A DNA stretch of 64,000 nucleotides from Streptomyces diastaticus subsp. diastaticus (GCF_011170125.1 NZ_BLLN01000003.1:558001-622000), one strand, 5' to 3'; numbered from the stretch's first letter, positions 54,120 to 63,207 are shown. The notes: generated by a model not told the origin, from the sequence alone. Numbers and translations: made by a program.

Positions 54120-54731
54120 ATGGCCGGCGCGATGCGCAAGATGGCGGTCTACCTCGGCCTCGTGGAGGACGATGGGTACGACGGCCCGGGGTTCGACCCC
54201 GACGACGAGTTCGAGCCCGAGCCGGAGCCCGAGCGTGACCGGCGCCGGCACGCTCCGGCGCACCAGGAGCCTGCCGAGGAGCCGGTGCGCGCCCCCCAGC
54301 CGCCGGCGCAGCGCGAGCGCGAACCCGTTCCGCTGCCGGCGGAATCCGGACGACCCGCCCGAATCGCCCCCGTGGCATCCATCACACCTGAACGCCAGAG
54401 CCTGGAGAAGAACGCCCCGGTGATCATGCCCAAGGTTGTCTCCGAGCGTGAGCCCTACCGCATCACGACTCTGCACCCCCGGACCTACAACGAGGCCCGT
54501 ACCATCGGGGAACACTTCCGCGAGGGCACTCCGGTGATCATGAATCTCACGGAGATGGACGACACCGACGCGAAGCGACTTGTCGACTTTGCTGCGGGTT
54601 TGGTCTTCGGTCTTCATGGAAGCATTGAGCGGGTGACGCAGAAGGTGTTCCTGTTGTCGCCTGCTAACGTCGATGTCACGGCGGAGGACAAGGCTCGCAT
54701 CGCAGAGGGCGGGTTCTTCAACCAGAGCTGA
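54120..54731 (+). CDS. sepF: Cell division protein SepF
   Basis: A 203-residue membrane anchor for FtsZ. The N-terminal amphipathic helix ([16 protein letters not shown]) is the membrane-targeting part, an acidic Pro-rich linker covers residues 20-100, and the SepF core ([67 protein letters not shown]) completes the chain. In actinobacteria lacking FtsA and ZipA it is the main Z-ring tether. GGAGG lies 11 nt upstream of the ATG. Confidence 0.96.
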   Translation: MAGAMRKMAVYLGLVEDDGYDGPGFDPDDEFEPEPEPERDRRRHAPAHQEPAEEPVRAPQPPAQREREPVPLPAESGRPARIAPVASITPERQSLEKNAPVIMPKVVSEREPYRITTLHPRTYNEARTIGEHFREGTPVIMNLTEMDDTDAKRLVDFAAGLVFGLHGSIERVTQKVFLLSPANVDVTAEDKARIAEGGFFNQS

Positions 54732-54783
54732 GACGCCGGCGAGAAGACGGACGACATGAGTCAGGGGAGAGGGCAGCGCGACA

Positions 54784-55068
54784 ATGGGCGTTTTCGGGGA
54801 TGTGCTCTACATCGCGCTGATGTGTTTCCTCATCGTGCTGATCTTCCGGTTGGTCATGGACTACGTGTTCCAGTTCGCCCGCTCGTGGCAACCGGGCAAG
54901 GCGATGGTCGTGCTTCTGGAGGCGACCTACACTGTCACCGATCCACCGCTCAAGCTTCTGCGGCGGTTCATCCCGCCGCTCCGTCTCGGGGGCGTGGCGC
55001 TCGACCTGTCCTTCTTCGTACTGATGATCATCGTCTACATCCTGATCTCCGTCGTGAGCCGGCTGTGA
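54784..55068 (+). CDS. YggT/YlmG family membrane protein
   Basis: A 94-residue protein with two membrane helices (VLYIALMCFLIVLIFRLVMDYVF and VALDLSFFVLMIIVYILI) separated by a conserved linker containing TYTVTDPPLKLLRRFIPPLRLGG. This is the YggT family, found next to sepF/divIVA in Gram-positives. Function unknown; deletion has little effect in Streptomyces. Length typical. GGGGAGAGG lies 13 nt upstream. Confidence 0.93.
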   Translation: MGVFGDVLYIALMCFLIVLIFRLVMDYVFQFARSWQPGKAMVVLLEATYTVTDPPLKLLRRFIPPLRLGGVALDLSFFVLMIIVYILISVVSRL

Positions 55069-55123
55069 GCGTGATGTCAGCTACGTTCTTGCCGAATGCC
55101 GACGACTACGTTGAGGTGAAGAG

Positions 55124-56323
55124 ATGCCGTTGACCCCCGAGGACGTGCGGAACAAGCAGTTCACGACCGTCCGCCTCCGAGAAGGCTATGACGAGGACGA
55201 GGTCGATGCCTTCCTCGACGAGGTCGAGTCCGAACTGACGCGCCTGCTCCGTGAGAACGAGGACCTGCGCGCCAAACTCGCCGCCGCCACCCGGGCGGCC
55301 GCGCAGAACCAGCAGCAACAGGGGATGCGCAAGCAGCAGGAGCAGCAGGATCGTCCCGGCGCTCCGGTGCCCGCCGCCATATCGGGACCGCAGCCGGTGC
55401 CGCCCCAGCAGCAGCAACAGCAGCAGCACATGGGTGGCCCGCCGCAGCTCCCGGGCGGTGCCCCGCAGCTTCCGGCAGGCCCCGGCGGCCACGGCCACGG
55501 TCCCGGCCCGCAGGGCCAGCACGGCCCGGGCCCCCAGGGTCAGCACGGCCCCGGCCCGATGGGCCAGCAGGGTCCCGGCCCCATGGGCCAGCAGGGCCCC
55601 GGCGGCCCGATGGGTCAGCAGGGTCCCGGCGGTCCGATGGGCCAGGGCGGTCCGATGGGCGGCCCCATGGGCGGCCACGGCGGTCCGCAGCTGCCCCAGC
55701 CCGGACAGGGCCCCGGTGGCGACAGCGCCGCCCGGGTGCTCTCGCTCGCCCAGCAGACGGCCGACCAGGCCATCGCCGAGGCGCGTTCCGAGGCCAACAA
55801 GATCGTCGGTGAGGCGCGCAGCCGTGCCGAGGGTCTGGAGCGGGACGCCCGCGCCAAGGCCGACGCCCTGGAGCGGGACGCGCAGGAGAAGCACCGTGTC
55901 GCGATGGGCTCCCTGGAGTCCGCACGCGCCACGCTGGAGCGCAAGGTCGAGGACCTGCGCGGCTTCGAGCGCGAGTACCGCACCCGCCTGAAGTCGTACC
56001 TGGAGAGCCAGCTGCGTCAGCTGGAGACCCAGTCCGACGACTCGCTGGCGCCGCCGCGTACCCCCGCGGCCGCCTCGCTGCCGCCGGCCCCGCAGATGAG
56101 CGGGTCCATGGCGGGAGCCGGCGCGAACGGCATGGGCGGCCACCCGAACCAGTCGATGGGCGGCAACCAGCAGTCCGGCGGCCCCTCGTACGGCGGTGGG
56201 CAGCAGCAGATGTCCCCGGCCATGACCCAGCCGATGGCTCCGGTCCGGCCGCAGGCGCCCGCCCCGATGCAGCAGGCGCCGGCCCCGATGCGCGGCTTCC
56301 TCATCGACGAGGACGACAACTGA
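55124..56323 (+). CDS. divIVA: Polar growth protein DivIVA
   Basis: A 399-residue coiled-coil protein that marks hyphal tips and drives apical growth. Residues 1-60 are the DivIVA lipid-binding domain (PLTPEDVRNKQFTTVRLREGYDEDEVDAFLDEVESEL), residues 65-200 a Gln/Pro/Gly-rich linker with a collagen-like repeat, 201-300 the second coiled coil (QQTADQAIAEARSEANKIVGEARSRAEGL), and the rest a Met/Gln/Pro/Gly-rich tail ending GFLIDEDDN. It is known to be phosphorylated by the kinase AfsK. GAGGTGA lies 5 nt upstream. Confidence 0.96.
   Translation: MPLTPEDVRNKQFTTVRLREGYDEDEVDAFLDEVESELTRLLRENEDLRAKLAAATRAAAQNQQQQGMRKQQEQQDRPGAPVPAAISGPQPVPPQQQQQQQHMGGPPQLPGGAPQLPAGPGGHGHGPGPQGQHGPGPQGQHGPGPMGQQGPGPMGQQGPGGPMGQQGPGGPMGQGGPMGGPMGGHGGPQLPQPGQGPGGDSAARVLSLAQQTADQAIAEARSEANKIVGEARSRAEGLERDARAKADALERDAQEKHRVAMGSLESARATLERKVEDLRGFEREYRTRLKSYLESQLRQLETQSDDSLAPPRTPAAASLPPAPQMSGSMAGAGANGMGGHPNQSMGGNQQSGGPSYGGGQQQMSPAMTQPMAPVRPQAPAPMQQAPAPMRGFLIDEDDN
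55487..55690 (+). repeat. Tandem repeat in divIVA linker (GPGPMGQQ type)
   Basis: DNA repeats of 18-27 nt encode variants of HGPGPQGQ, GPGPMGQQ and GPGGPMGQQ at residues 122-190. Units are similar enough at base level to slip, so copy number should vary between strains. Confidence 0.8.
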
Positions 56324-56351
56324 CGGCGCCTTAGGGTGTCCTAGGCATTCA

Positions 56352-56392
56352 GACGCGGGCCCGGCCCCCTCGACGGGGGCCGGGCCCGCGTC
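56352..56392 (+). terminator. Terminator of divIVA
   Basis: GACGCGGGCCCGGCCCCC (56352-56369) and its exact complement (56375-56392) form an 18-bp stem with a 5-nt loop, 29 nt after the stop. No T run. Confidence 0.8.
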
Positions 56393-56430
56393 GTCGTACC
56401 CGCTCCGGTGCGGGGGCCGAGCAGAACGAA

Positions 56431-56468
56431 GGAGCCGGGCGGTCCTCCGAGGAGGTCCGCCCGGCTCC
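56431..56468 (-). terminator. Terminator of ileS
   Basis: GGAGCCGGGCGG (56431-56442) pairs with CCGCCCGGCTCC (56457-56468), with CCTCC/GGAGG inside across one mismatch. It starts 18 bp past the ileS stop. Confidence 0.75.
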
Positions 56469-56486
56469 AAGTCCGCGGGGCGTCCG

Positions 56487-59400
56487 TCAGACGCGCCGCA
56501 GCCGGAAGGTGAGGGTGAGCGTCTCGTCGGTGAACGGCTCGCCGTACGCCTCGTCACCCGTGCCGGTGGCGAAGTCGGTCGCGAGGACCTCGTCGGCGAT
56601 GAGCCCGGCGTGCTCACCGAGGGCCTCCGCCACCGCCGGGTCGGTGGCGGACCAGCGCAGCGCGATCCGGTCGGCGACGTCCAGGCCGCTGTTCTTGCGG
56701 GCCTCCTGGATCAGCCGGATCGCGTCGCGGGCCAGGCCCGCCCTGCGCAGCTCCTCGGTGATCTCCAGATCGAGGGCGACGGTGGCGCCGGCGTCGGAGG
56801 CGACCGACCAGCCCTCACGTGGCGTCTCGGTGACGATGACCTCCTCCGGGGACAGCTCGATCACCTCCCCGTCGACGGTGACCGAGGCGGTCCCCTCGCG
56901 GAGCGCCAGCGAGAGCGCCGCGGCGTCCGCCTGGGCGACCGCCTTGGCGACCTCCTGGACACGCTTGCCGAACCGCTTGCCCAGCGCCCGGAAGTTGGCC
57001 TTGGCCGTGGTGTCGACCAGCGAGCCGCCGACCTCCGAGAGGGACTCGACCGAGGAGACGTTCAGCTCCTCGGTGATCTGCGCACGCAGCTCGGCGGGCA
57101 GTTCGGTGAAGCCGGTGGCGCCGACCAGCGCGCGGGAGAGCGGCTGACGGGTCTTCACGCCCGACTCGGCGCGGGTGGCCCGGCCCAGCTCCACGAGCCG
57201 GCGCACCAGCGCCATGTGGCGGGACAGCTCCGGGTCGACGGCGGCCGGGTCGGCCTCGGGCCAGGCGGCGAGGTGGACCGACTCGGGGGCGTCCGGGCTG
57301 ACCGGCACCACCAGGTCCTGCCAGACCCGCTCGGTGATGAACGGCACCAGCGGCGCCATCAGCCGCGTCACCGTGTCCACCACGTCGTGCAGGGTGCGCA
57401 GCGCGGCCGGGTCGCCCTGCCAGAAGCGGCGGCGCGAACGGCGGACGTACCAGTTGGAGAGGTCGTCGACGAAGGCGGAGAGGAGCTTGCCGGCGCGCTG
57501 GGTGTCGTAGCCGTCCAGCGCCTCGGTGACGCCCTCCACCAGGGTGTTCAACTCGCCCAGCAGCCAGCGGTCCAGGACGCTGCGGCCGTCCGGGGCCGGG
57601 TCGGCGGCGGACGGTGCCCAGCCGGCCGTACGGGCGTAAAGGGCCTGGAAGGCGACGGTGTTCCAGTAGGTCAGCAGGGTCTTGCGGACGACCTCCTGGA
57701 TGGTGCCGTGGCCGACCCGGCGGGCCGCCCACGGCGAGCCGCCGGCCGCCATGAACCAGCGGACGGCGTCGGCGCCGTGCTGGTCCATCAGCGGGATGGG
57801 CTGGAGGATGTTGCCCAGGTGCTTGGACATCTTCCGGCCGTCCTCGGCCAGGATGTGACCCAGGCAGACGACGTTCTCGTAGCTCGACCTGTCGAAGACC
57901 AGGGTGCCGACGGCCATCAGCGTGTAGAACCAGCCGCGGGTCTGGTCGATCGCCTCGGAGATGAACTGCGCCGGGTAGCGCTGCTCGAACAGCTCCTTGT
58001 TCCGGTGCGGGTACCCCCACTGCGCGAACGGCATCGAACCCGAGTCGTACCAGGCGTCGATGACCTCCGGGACGCGGTGCGCCTCCAGTTGGCAGTCGGC
58101 GTGGGTGCAGGTGAAGGTGATCTCGTCGATGTACGGGCGGTGCGGGTCCAGCTCCGACTGGTCGGTGCCGGTCAGCTCGCTCAGCTCGGCCAGCGAGCCG
58201 ACGCAGGTCAGGTGGTTCTCCTCGCAGCGCCAGACGGGCAGCGGGGTGCCCCAGTAGCGGTTGCGGGAGAGCGCCCAGTCGATGTTGTTCTCGAGCCAGT
58301 CGCCGAAGCGGCCGTGCTTGACCGAGTCCGGGAACCAGTTGGTCCGCTCGTTCTCCGCGAGCAGCCGGTCCTTGACCGCGGTGGTGCGGATGTACCAGGA
58401 CGGCTGCGCGTAGTAGAGCAGCGCGGTGTGGCAGCGCCAGCAGTGCGGGTAGCTGTGCTCGTACGGCACGTGGCGGAAGAGGAGGCCGCGGGCGTCCAGG
58501 TCGGAGGTGAGCGCCTCGTCGGCCTTCTTGAAGAAGACCCCGCCGACCAGCGGCAGCTCTTCCTCGAAGGTGCCGTCGGGGCGGACCGGGTTGACCACCG
58601 GCAGGCCGTAGGAGCGGCAGACCAGGAGGTCGTCCTCACCGAAGGCGGGGGACTGGTGGACCAGACCGGTGCCGTCCTCGGTGGTGACGTACTCGGCGTT
58701 GACGACGTAGTGCGCCTCGGCCGGGAACTCCACCAGCCCGAAGGGGCGCTGGTAGCTCCAGCGTTCCATCTCGCGGCCGGTGAACGACTCGCCGGTGGTC
58801 TCCCACCCCTCGCCGAGCGCCTTCTCCAGCAGCGGTTCGGCGACGACCAGCTTCTCGGTGCCGTCGGTGGCCACCACGTACCGGACGTCCGGGTGCGAGG
58901 CCACGGCGGTGTTGGAGACCAGGGTCCACGGCGTGGTCGTCCAGACCAGCAGGGAGGCTTGGCCGGCCAGCGGGCCGGAGGTGAGCGGGAAGCGCACGAA
59001 GACCGACGGGTCGACGACCGTCTCGTACCCCTGGGCCAGCTCGTGGTCGGAGAGGCCGGTGCCGCAGCGCGGGCACCACGGGGCGACGCGGTGGTCCTGG
59101 ACCAGCAGGTCCTTCTCGAAGATCTGCTTCAGCGACCACCACACCGACTGGACGTACGAGGAGTCCATGGTGCGGTAGGCGTCGTCCATGTCGACCCAGT
59201 AGCCCATGCGCGTGGTCAGCTCGGCGAAGGCGTCGGTGTGCCGGGTCACCGACTCACGGCACTTGGCGTTGAACTCGGCGATGCCGAACGCCTCGATGTC
59301 CTTCTTGCCGTTGAAACCCAGCTCCTTCTCCACCGCCAGTTCGACGGGGAGGCCGTGGCAGTCCCAGCCGGCCTTGCGGCCCACGTGGTAGCCGCGCATG

Positions 59401-59642
59401 GTGCGGAAGCGGGGGAAGACGTCCTTGAAGACACGGGCCTCGATGTGGTGGGCGCCGGGCATGCCGTTGGCGGTCGGCGGGCCCTCGTAGAAGACCCACT
59501 CCGGGCGGCCCTCGGACTGCTCCAGGGTCTTGGCGAAGATCTTGTTCTCGCGCCAGAAGTCGAGCACGGCGTGCTCGAGGGCGGGGAGATCCACCTGGGC
59601 GGGTACCTGGCGGTACTGGGGCGGGTTCACCGGGGGTGTCAT
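56487..59642 (-). CDS. ileS: Isoleucyl-tRNA synthetase, IleRS2 type with GAHH motif
   Basis: A 1051-residue class I synthetase. The class I motif normally written HxGH reads G63-A-H-H66 (PPTANGMPGAHHIEA). KMSKS reads KMSKH (604-608). Editing domain: VWTTTPWTLVSNTAV. Zinc-type cysteines: APWCPRCGTGL, HCWRCHTALL and CTHADC. The C-terminal anticodon-binding end is complete. The swapped GxHH form is known from a subset of IleRS2 enzymes with extreme mupirocin resistance. The ATG at 59642 has GGAGG 9 nt upstream, inside a hairpin of the T-box leader. Confidence 0.96.
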   Translation of the reverse strand: MTPPVNPPQYRQVPAQVDLPALEHAVLDFWRENKIFAKTLEQSEGRPEWVFYEGPPTANGMPGAHHIEARVFKDVFPRFRTMRGYHVGRKAGWDCHGLPVELAVEKELGFNGKKDIEAFGIAEFNAKCRESVTRHTDAFAELTTRMGYWVDMDDAYRTMDSSYVQSVWWSLKQIFEKDLLVQDHRVAPWCPRCGTGLSDHELAQGYETVVDPSVFVRFPLTSGPLAGQASLLVWTTTPWTLVSNTAVASHPDVRYVVATDGTEKLVVAEPLLEKALGEGWETTGESFTGREMERWSYQRPFGLVEFPAEAHYVVNAEYVTTEDGTGLVHQSPAFGEDDLLVCRSYGLPVVNPVRPDGTFEEELPLVGGVFFKKADEALTSDLDARGLLFRHVPYEHSYPHCWRCHTALLYYAQPSWYIRTTAVKDRLLAENERTNWFPDSVKHGRFGDWLENNIDWALSRNRYWGTPLPVWRCEENHLTCVGSLAELSELTGTDQSELDPHRPYIDEITFTCTHADCQLEAHRVPEVIDAWYDSGSMPFAQWGYPHRNKELFEQRYPAQFISEAIDQTRGWFYTLMAVGTLVFDRSSYENVVCLGHILAEDGRKMSKHLGNILQPIPLMDQHGADAVRWFMAAGGSPWAARRVGHGTIQEVVRKTLLTYWNTVAFQALYARTAGWAPSAADPAPDGRSVLDRWLLGELNTLVEGVTEALDGYDTQRAGKLLSAFVDDLSNWYVRRSRRRFWQGDPAALRTLHDVVDTVTRLMAPLVPFITERVWQDLVVPVSPDAPESVHLAAWPEADPAAVDPELSRHMALVRRLVELGRATRAESGVKTRQPLSRALVGATGFTELPAELRAQITEELNVSSVESLSEVGGSLVDTTAKANFRALGKRFGKRVQEVAKAVAQADAAALSLALREGTASVTVDGEVIELSPEEVIVTETPREGWSVASDAGATVALDLEITEELRRAGLARDAIRLIQEARKNSGLDVADRIALRWSATDPAVAEALGEHAGLIADEVLATDFATGTGDEAYGEPFTDETLTLTFRLRRV

Positions 59643-59895
59643 CGACGCGCTCCTCCAACGGACTGCTGCATTCCGTCGGAGGGACGACGCCCTTGCGGAC
59701 CGCCGCGGTACCACCCTCCTTGGCCTGCGCCGTCACCGGGACGGCGCCGCCCACTCATTGGGGGCGCGATGCCGGTTCTACTCACCCAGCCCGGGCTTTC
59801 CTCCGGCGGCTCCGGGGTGATCTTCACGTCGGGCGGGCCCCCGGGCTTCCACCGTCCCCGGGTCGCTCACGGCCGCTGACGACGCTACTCGTCCC
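59643..59895 (-). promoter_or_regulatory. T-box riboswitch of ileS (translational)
   Basis: The T-box core AGGGTGGTACCGCGG lies at 59717-59703 on the minus strand. Upstream, AAGATCACC holds ATC (59821-59819), the isoleucine codon expected in the specifier loop, and GACGAGTAG at about 59893 starts stem I. There is no intrinsic terminator before the ATG. Instead a hairpin covers the ribosome site, so uncharged tRNA-Ile should turn on translation. Such translational ileS T-boxes are known in actinobacteria. Confidence 0.93.
59652..59682 (-). promoter_or_regulatory. Shine-Dalgarno sequestering hairpin of ileS
   Basis: On the minus strand CCTCCGACGGA (59682-59672) pairs with TCCGTTGGAGG (59662-59652), 11 bp with one G-U pair and a 9-nt loop. 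The GGAGG in the second arm is the ribosome site, 9 nt before the ATG. It is the off-state switch element. Confidence 0.85.
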
Positions 59896-59918
59896 CATCG
59901 TCGCTTCTCGCTCCGGCC

Positions 59919-59924
59919 AGTGTA
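59919..59924 (-). promoter_or_regulatory. Predicted -10 box of ileS
   Basis: TACACT on the minus strand; a start near 59912 would include the whole T-box. Confidence 0.5.
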
Positions 59925-60099
59925 CGGCGCCCGGACGGCCCGGCCGACCGGGTTTCGCCGGGGGCCACGGGGAGCCGTACGGGTCTCCGGGGGCATATTC
60001 GGCCGGTGCCGGGGGCACAAAGGAGTGCGGGCGCCGAACGGCGTCCGATGGGACGGGTGCAGGGCGGCGTGCCCCGTTGCCGTCCGCCGGAAGTCGATT

Positions 60100-60140
60100 T
60101 ATCGTCCCAGCACGACGTGCGAGCAGGTCACACCGGGTGA
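60100..60140 (+). promoter_or_regulatory. Promoter region of the DksA-like gene with BldD-type box
   Basis: A -10-like TATCGT is at 60100-60105. TCAC-ACCGG-GTGA at 60128-60140 fits TNAC-N5-GTNA, downstream of the predicted start, where binding would block elongation. The 511-bp gap 59643-60153 otherwise holds only the ileS leader. Confidence 0.45.
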
Positions 60141-60153
60141 AGGGGCCGTCTGG

Positions 60154-60780
60154 ATGGCGACGGAGACGACGGTGCCGGAACGCGGCGCCGACCCGGCGCA
60201 CGCCGGTGCGAACGCGGGCGAGGGCGCCGCGGGCAGGACCCCGGAGAGGACGGCCGTGTCCCCGGGCAGGAGGGCCGCCGCCCCGGCGTCGGCCGACGAG
60301 ACGCAGGAGGCCGGCTCCGTGGTGGCGAAGAAGACGGGTACGGCACAGGAGGCCGGGCCGGGGGCGCAGGCGCACGCCGGGGCCGAGGCTCTGGCGGTCC
60401 GGCCCGGGGAGGACCCCTGGACCGAGGCCGAGGCCGAGGAGGCCCGCGCGGGCCTGCGCGCCGACGCCGAGCGCATCCGCGCCGAGATCGACGCGTCCGG
60501 TCAGGCTCTGGCCGGGCTGATGCGGGACAGTGGCGGCGGGGCCGGGGACGACGAGGCCGACACCGGTACCAAGAACATCACCCGCGAGCACGAGCTGTCG
60601 CTGGCCGCCAACGCCCGCGAGATGCTCCGCCAGACCGAGCAGGCCCTGGTCCGGCTCGACGAGGGCACCTACGGAAGCTGTGAGAACTGCGGCAATCCGA
60701 TCGGCAAGGCCCGCCTCCAGGCGTTCCCGCGGGCCACGCTCTGCGTCGACTGCAAGCAGAAGCAGGAGCGCCGGGGCTGA
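60154..60780 (+). CDS. DksA/TraR C4-type zinc-finger protein
   Basis: A 208-residue protein. The zinc finger is [25 protein letters not shown], four cysteines, close to the C-terminus. A helical region (about 95-150, [24 protein letters not shown] and [24 protein letters not shown]) precedes it. The start is uncertain. GTG 60319 (VVAKKTG) has AGGAGG 8 nt upstream and is a typical start for this family, leaving 153 residues, whereas ATG 60154 has only a weak site. It may act on RNA polymerase, like DksA/RbpA-type factors; the DksA acidic tip is not recognisable. Confidence 0.82.
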   Translation: MATETTVPERGADPAHAGANAGEGAAGRTPERTAVSPGRRAAAPASADETQEAGSVVAKKTGTAQEAGPGAQAHAGAEALAVRPGEDPWTEAEAEEARAGLRADAERIRAEIDASGQALAGLMRDSGGGAGDDEADTGTKNITREHELSLAANAREMLRQTEQALVRLDEGTYGSCENCGNPIGKARLQAFPRATLCVDCKQKQERRG

Positions 60781-60884
60781 GACGCCCCGGCCCGGCCCCG
60801 CCGCCGGGGGCGCACTCCGGCGGCGTACGCGCCCGGGCGCTGCTCCGGGGGCGTACACGCGTCCGGACGGGAGCCTCGGTGTCG

Positions 60885-60890
60885 TACCCT
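60885..60890 (+). promoter_or_regulatory. Predicted -10 box of lspA
   Basis: TACCCT, with a 25-30 nt leader containing the GAGGGA ribosome site. Confidence 0.5.
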
Positions 60891-60922
60891 CGGGGCATCC
60901 ATCCCATCGTCGAGGGACACAC

Positions 60923-61531
60923 GTGGCAGAGGCGGAGCGCATCATCGGTATGCCCAGCACCCCTGAAGCGCGCGAGCCGGAGCCCGCCGAACCGCCGGAG
61001 CCGGCCGAGGACGGGCAGAGCGGGGCCACCCCCGCCGTCGCGCGCGGGCCGCGCCGGATCGCCGTGCTCTTCGCCGTCGCCGTCGTCGCCTACCTGCTGG
61101 ACCTCGGCAGCAAGCTGCTGGTGGTGGCGGAGCTGGAGCACCACGCGCCGATCCAGGTGCTCGGCGACTGGTTCGAACTGCGGGTCATCCGCAACGCCGG
61201 CGCCGCCTTCGGCTTCGGGGAGGCGTTCACCGTCATCTTCACGGTGATCGCCGCCTCCGTGATCGTCGTCATCGCCCGGCTGGCCCGCAAGCTGTACAGC
61301 CTGCCCTGGGCCATCGCGCTCGGACTGCTGCTCGGCGGCGCCCTCGGCAACCTCACCGACCGCGTCTTCCGCGCCCCCGGCGTCTTCGAGGGTGCCGTCG
61401 TGGACTTCCTCGCGCCGAAGAACTTCGCGGTCTTCAACCTCGCCGACTCCGCCATCGTCTGCGGCGGCATCCTGATCGTGATCCTCTCCTTCCGCGGCCT
61501 CGACCCGGACGGCACCGTCCACAAGGACTGA
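60923..61531 (+). CDS. lspA: Lipoprotein signal peptidase
   Basis: A 202-residue aspartic peptidase with four membrane helices that cleaves prolipoprotein signal peptides. The catalytic aspartates are Asp146 (NLTDRVFR) and Asp175 (FNLADSAI); [12 protein letters not shown] is another family block. About 45 residues before helix 1 are Glu/Pro-rich, longer than in E. coli. The GTG at 60923 has GAGGGA 6 nt upstream. Followed by rluD, a common lspA-rluD order. Confidence 0.95.
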   Translation: MAEAERIIGMPSTPEAREPEPAEPPEPAEDGQSGATPAVARGPRRIAVLFAVAVVAYLLDLGSKLLVVAELEHHAPIQVLGDWFELRVIRNAGAAFGFGEAFTVIFTVIAASVIVVIARLARKLYSLPWAIALGLLLGGALGNLTDRVFRAPGVFEGAVVDFLAPKNFAVFNLADSAIVCGGILIVILSFRGLDPDGTVHKD

Positions 61532-61602
61532 GGGGACCCGGTCCGTCCCGCCGCCGTCGCGCCCTGTCCGACGGCGGCGTCCGGCGCGCCGCCGCCGTCC
61601 GG

Positions 61603-61608
61603 CATACT
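61603..61608 (+). promoter_or_regulatory. Predicted -10 box of the pseudouridine synthase gene
   Basis: CATACT, 6 nt before the GTG at 61615, no Shine-Dalgarno; leaderless start predicted. Confidence 0.45.
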
Positions 61609-61614
61609 CGACGG

Positions 61615-62559
61615 GTGAGCACGATTCCCGAGATCCGCACCCTGCCCGTGCCGGACGGCCTGGAGGGCGAGCGCGTCGACGCCGCCATCTCCCGGATGTT
61701 CGGCTTCTCCCGCACCAAGGCCGCCGAGCTGGCCGCAGCAGGCAAGGTGCTGGTCGACGGCGCCGCGGTGGGGAAGTCGGAGCGCGTGCACGGCGGCGCC
61801 TGGCTGGAGGTCGAGATGCCGGCCGCCCCCGCCCCCGTGCAGGTCGTCGCCGAGCCCGTCCAGGGCATGGAGATCGTCCACGACGACGACGACATCGTCG
61901 TCATCGTCAAGCCGGTCGGCGTCGCCGCGCACCCCAGCCCCGGCTGGACCGGCACCACCGTCATCGGCGGCCTCGCCGCCGCCGGCTACCGCATCTCCAC
62001 CTCCGGCGCCGCCGAGCGCCAGGGCATCGTCCACCGCCTCGACGTCGGCACCTCGGGGCTGATGGTGGTCGCCAAGTCCGAGCGGGCCTACACGCTGCTG
62101 AAGCAGCAGTTCCGCGAGCGGACCGTCGACAAGCGCTACCACGCGCTCGTCCAGGGCCACCCCGACCCGATGAGCGGCACCATCGACGCCCCCATCGGCC
62201 GCCACCCCCAGCACGACTACAAGTGGGCCGTCACCGCCGAGGGCAAGCCCTCGGTGACCCACTACGACCTGATCGAGGCGTACCGCGCCGCCTCCCTGCT
62301 CGACATCAAGCTGGAGACCGGCCGCACCCACCAGATCCGCGTCCACATGTCGGCCCACCGCCACCCCTGCGCCGGCGACCTCACCTACGGCGCCGACCCC
62401 ACCCTCGCCAAGCGGCTCGGCCTGACCCGGCAGTGGCTGCACGCGGTACGGCTCGGCTTCGAGCACCCCGCCGACGGCGGCTGGGTGGAGTACGCCAGTG
62501 AGTACCCGGCCGACCTCCGGCACGCACTGGACACGGTGCGCGCGGAGAGCGGTGCCTGA
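61615..62559 (+). CDS. rluD: RluA/RluD-family 23S rRNA pseudouridine synthase
   Basis: A 314-residue enzyme. An S4 RNA-binding domain ([30 protein letters not shown]) opens the chain; the catalytic Asp143 is in [33 protein letters not shown] and [17 protein letters not shown] follow. All match the RluD type that modifies helix 69 of 23S rRNA; exact target inferred. The GTG lies just after a -10-like box. Confidence 0.92.
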   Translation: MSTIPEIRTLPVPDGLEGERVDAAISRMFGFSRTKAAELAAAGKVLVDGAAVGKSERVHGGAWLEVEMPAAPAPVQVVAEPVQGMEIVHDDDDIVVIVKPVGVAAHPSPGWTGTTVIGGLAAAGYRISTSGAAERQGIVHRLDVGTSGLMVVAKSERAYTLLKQQFRERTVDKRYHALVQGHPDPMSGTIDAPIGRHPQHDYKWAVTAEGKPSVTHYDLIEAYRAASLLDIKLETGRTHQIRVHMSAHRHPCAGDLTYGADPTLAKRLGLTRQWLHAVRLGFEHPADGGWVEYASEYPADLRHALDTVRAESGA

Positions 62560-62593
62560 CCGCCCCCGCCTTGCGTCCGAAGGAGGTCCGCGC

Positions 62594-63100
62594 ATGAGCC
62601 GGCCCGCCCCCTCCGGCGTGCGCGTCCGCACCGCCGAGGGCCCCGCCGACCGCGAGGCGTGCTTCGCGGTCCGCAAGGAGGTCTTCGTCGCCGAGCAGGG
62701 CGTCGACGAGGCCATCGAGTACGACACCTTCGACGCCACGGACAGCGACACCGTGCACGTCCTCGCCGAGGGCCCCGACGGACCGCTCGGCACCGGCCGG
62801 CTGCTGCACGGACCCGCGGCGGCCGGGGTGACCGGCGGCGACCCGGGCACGGGTTCCCTCGGGCGGCTCGCCGTCCGCCGGGCCGCGCGGGGACTCGGCG
62901 TCGGCGTGGCCCTGGTGCGGGGACTGGAGCGGGCGGCGGCGGGGCTCGGGCTGCGCGCGGTCGACCTGCACGCCCAGACCCACGCCCTCGGCTTCTACGA
63001 GCGGCTGGGATACCAGGCGTACGGACCGGAGTTCGAGGACGCGGGTATCCCGCACCGGGCGATGCGCCGGGAGCTGGAGGCGCCCGCTCCGCGGCTCTGA
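62594..63100 (+). CDS. GNAT-family N-acetyltransferase (ElaA-like)
   Basis: A 168-residue acetyltransferase. CFAVRKEVFVAEQGVDEAIEYDTFD is the ElaA-type N-terminal block, LGRLAVRRAARGLGVGVALVRGLE is the CoA loop and VDLHAQTHALGFYERLGYQAYGPEFEDAGIPHRAM the C-terminal core. The substrate is unknown. AAGGAGG lies 7 nt upstream of the ATG. Between rluD and the antiporter on the same strand. Confidence 0.9.
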   Translation: MSRPAPSGVRVRTAEGPADREACFAVRKEVFVAEQGVDEAIEYDTFDATDSDTVHVLAEGPDGPLGTGRLLHGPAAAGVTGGDPGTGSLGRLAVRRAARGLGVGVALVRGLERAAAGLGLRAVDLHAQTHALGFYERLGYQAYGPEFEDAGIPHRAMRRELEAPAPRL

Positions 63101-63207
63101 CCAGCGGCGGACCCTCTCCGGGCAGGGGGTCGCGCGGTGCGGCGGGGCGGCGGCGTGGCAGAGTGGGGTCGTTTTCCTGACGTACCGACCTTGCCGGAGG
63201 CCACCCT

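Noticed and set aside
55487..55690. Repeat array resembling CRISPR spacing
   Set aside because: Repeats are contiguous, in frame and encode the DivIVA linker; there are no unique spacers or cas genes.
56610..59879. 1089-codon open frame on the plus strand opposite ileS
   Set aside because: Antisense shadow of ileS caused by high GC; no ribosome site and composition typical of a mirrored coding frame.
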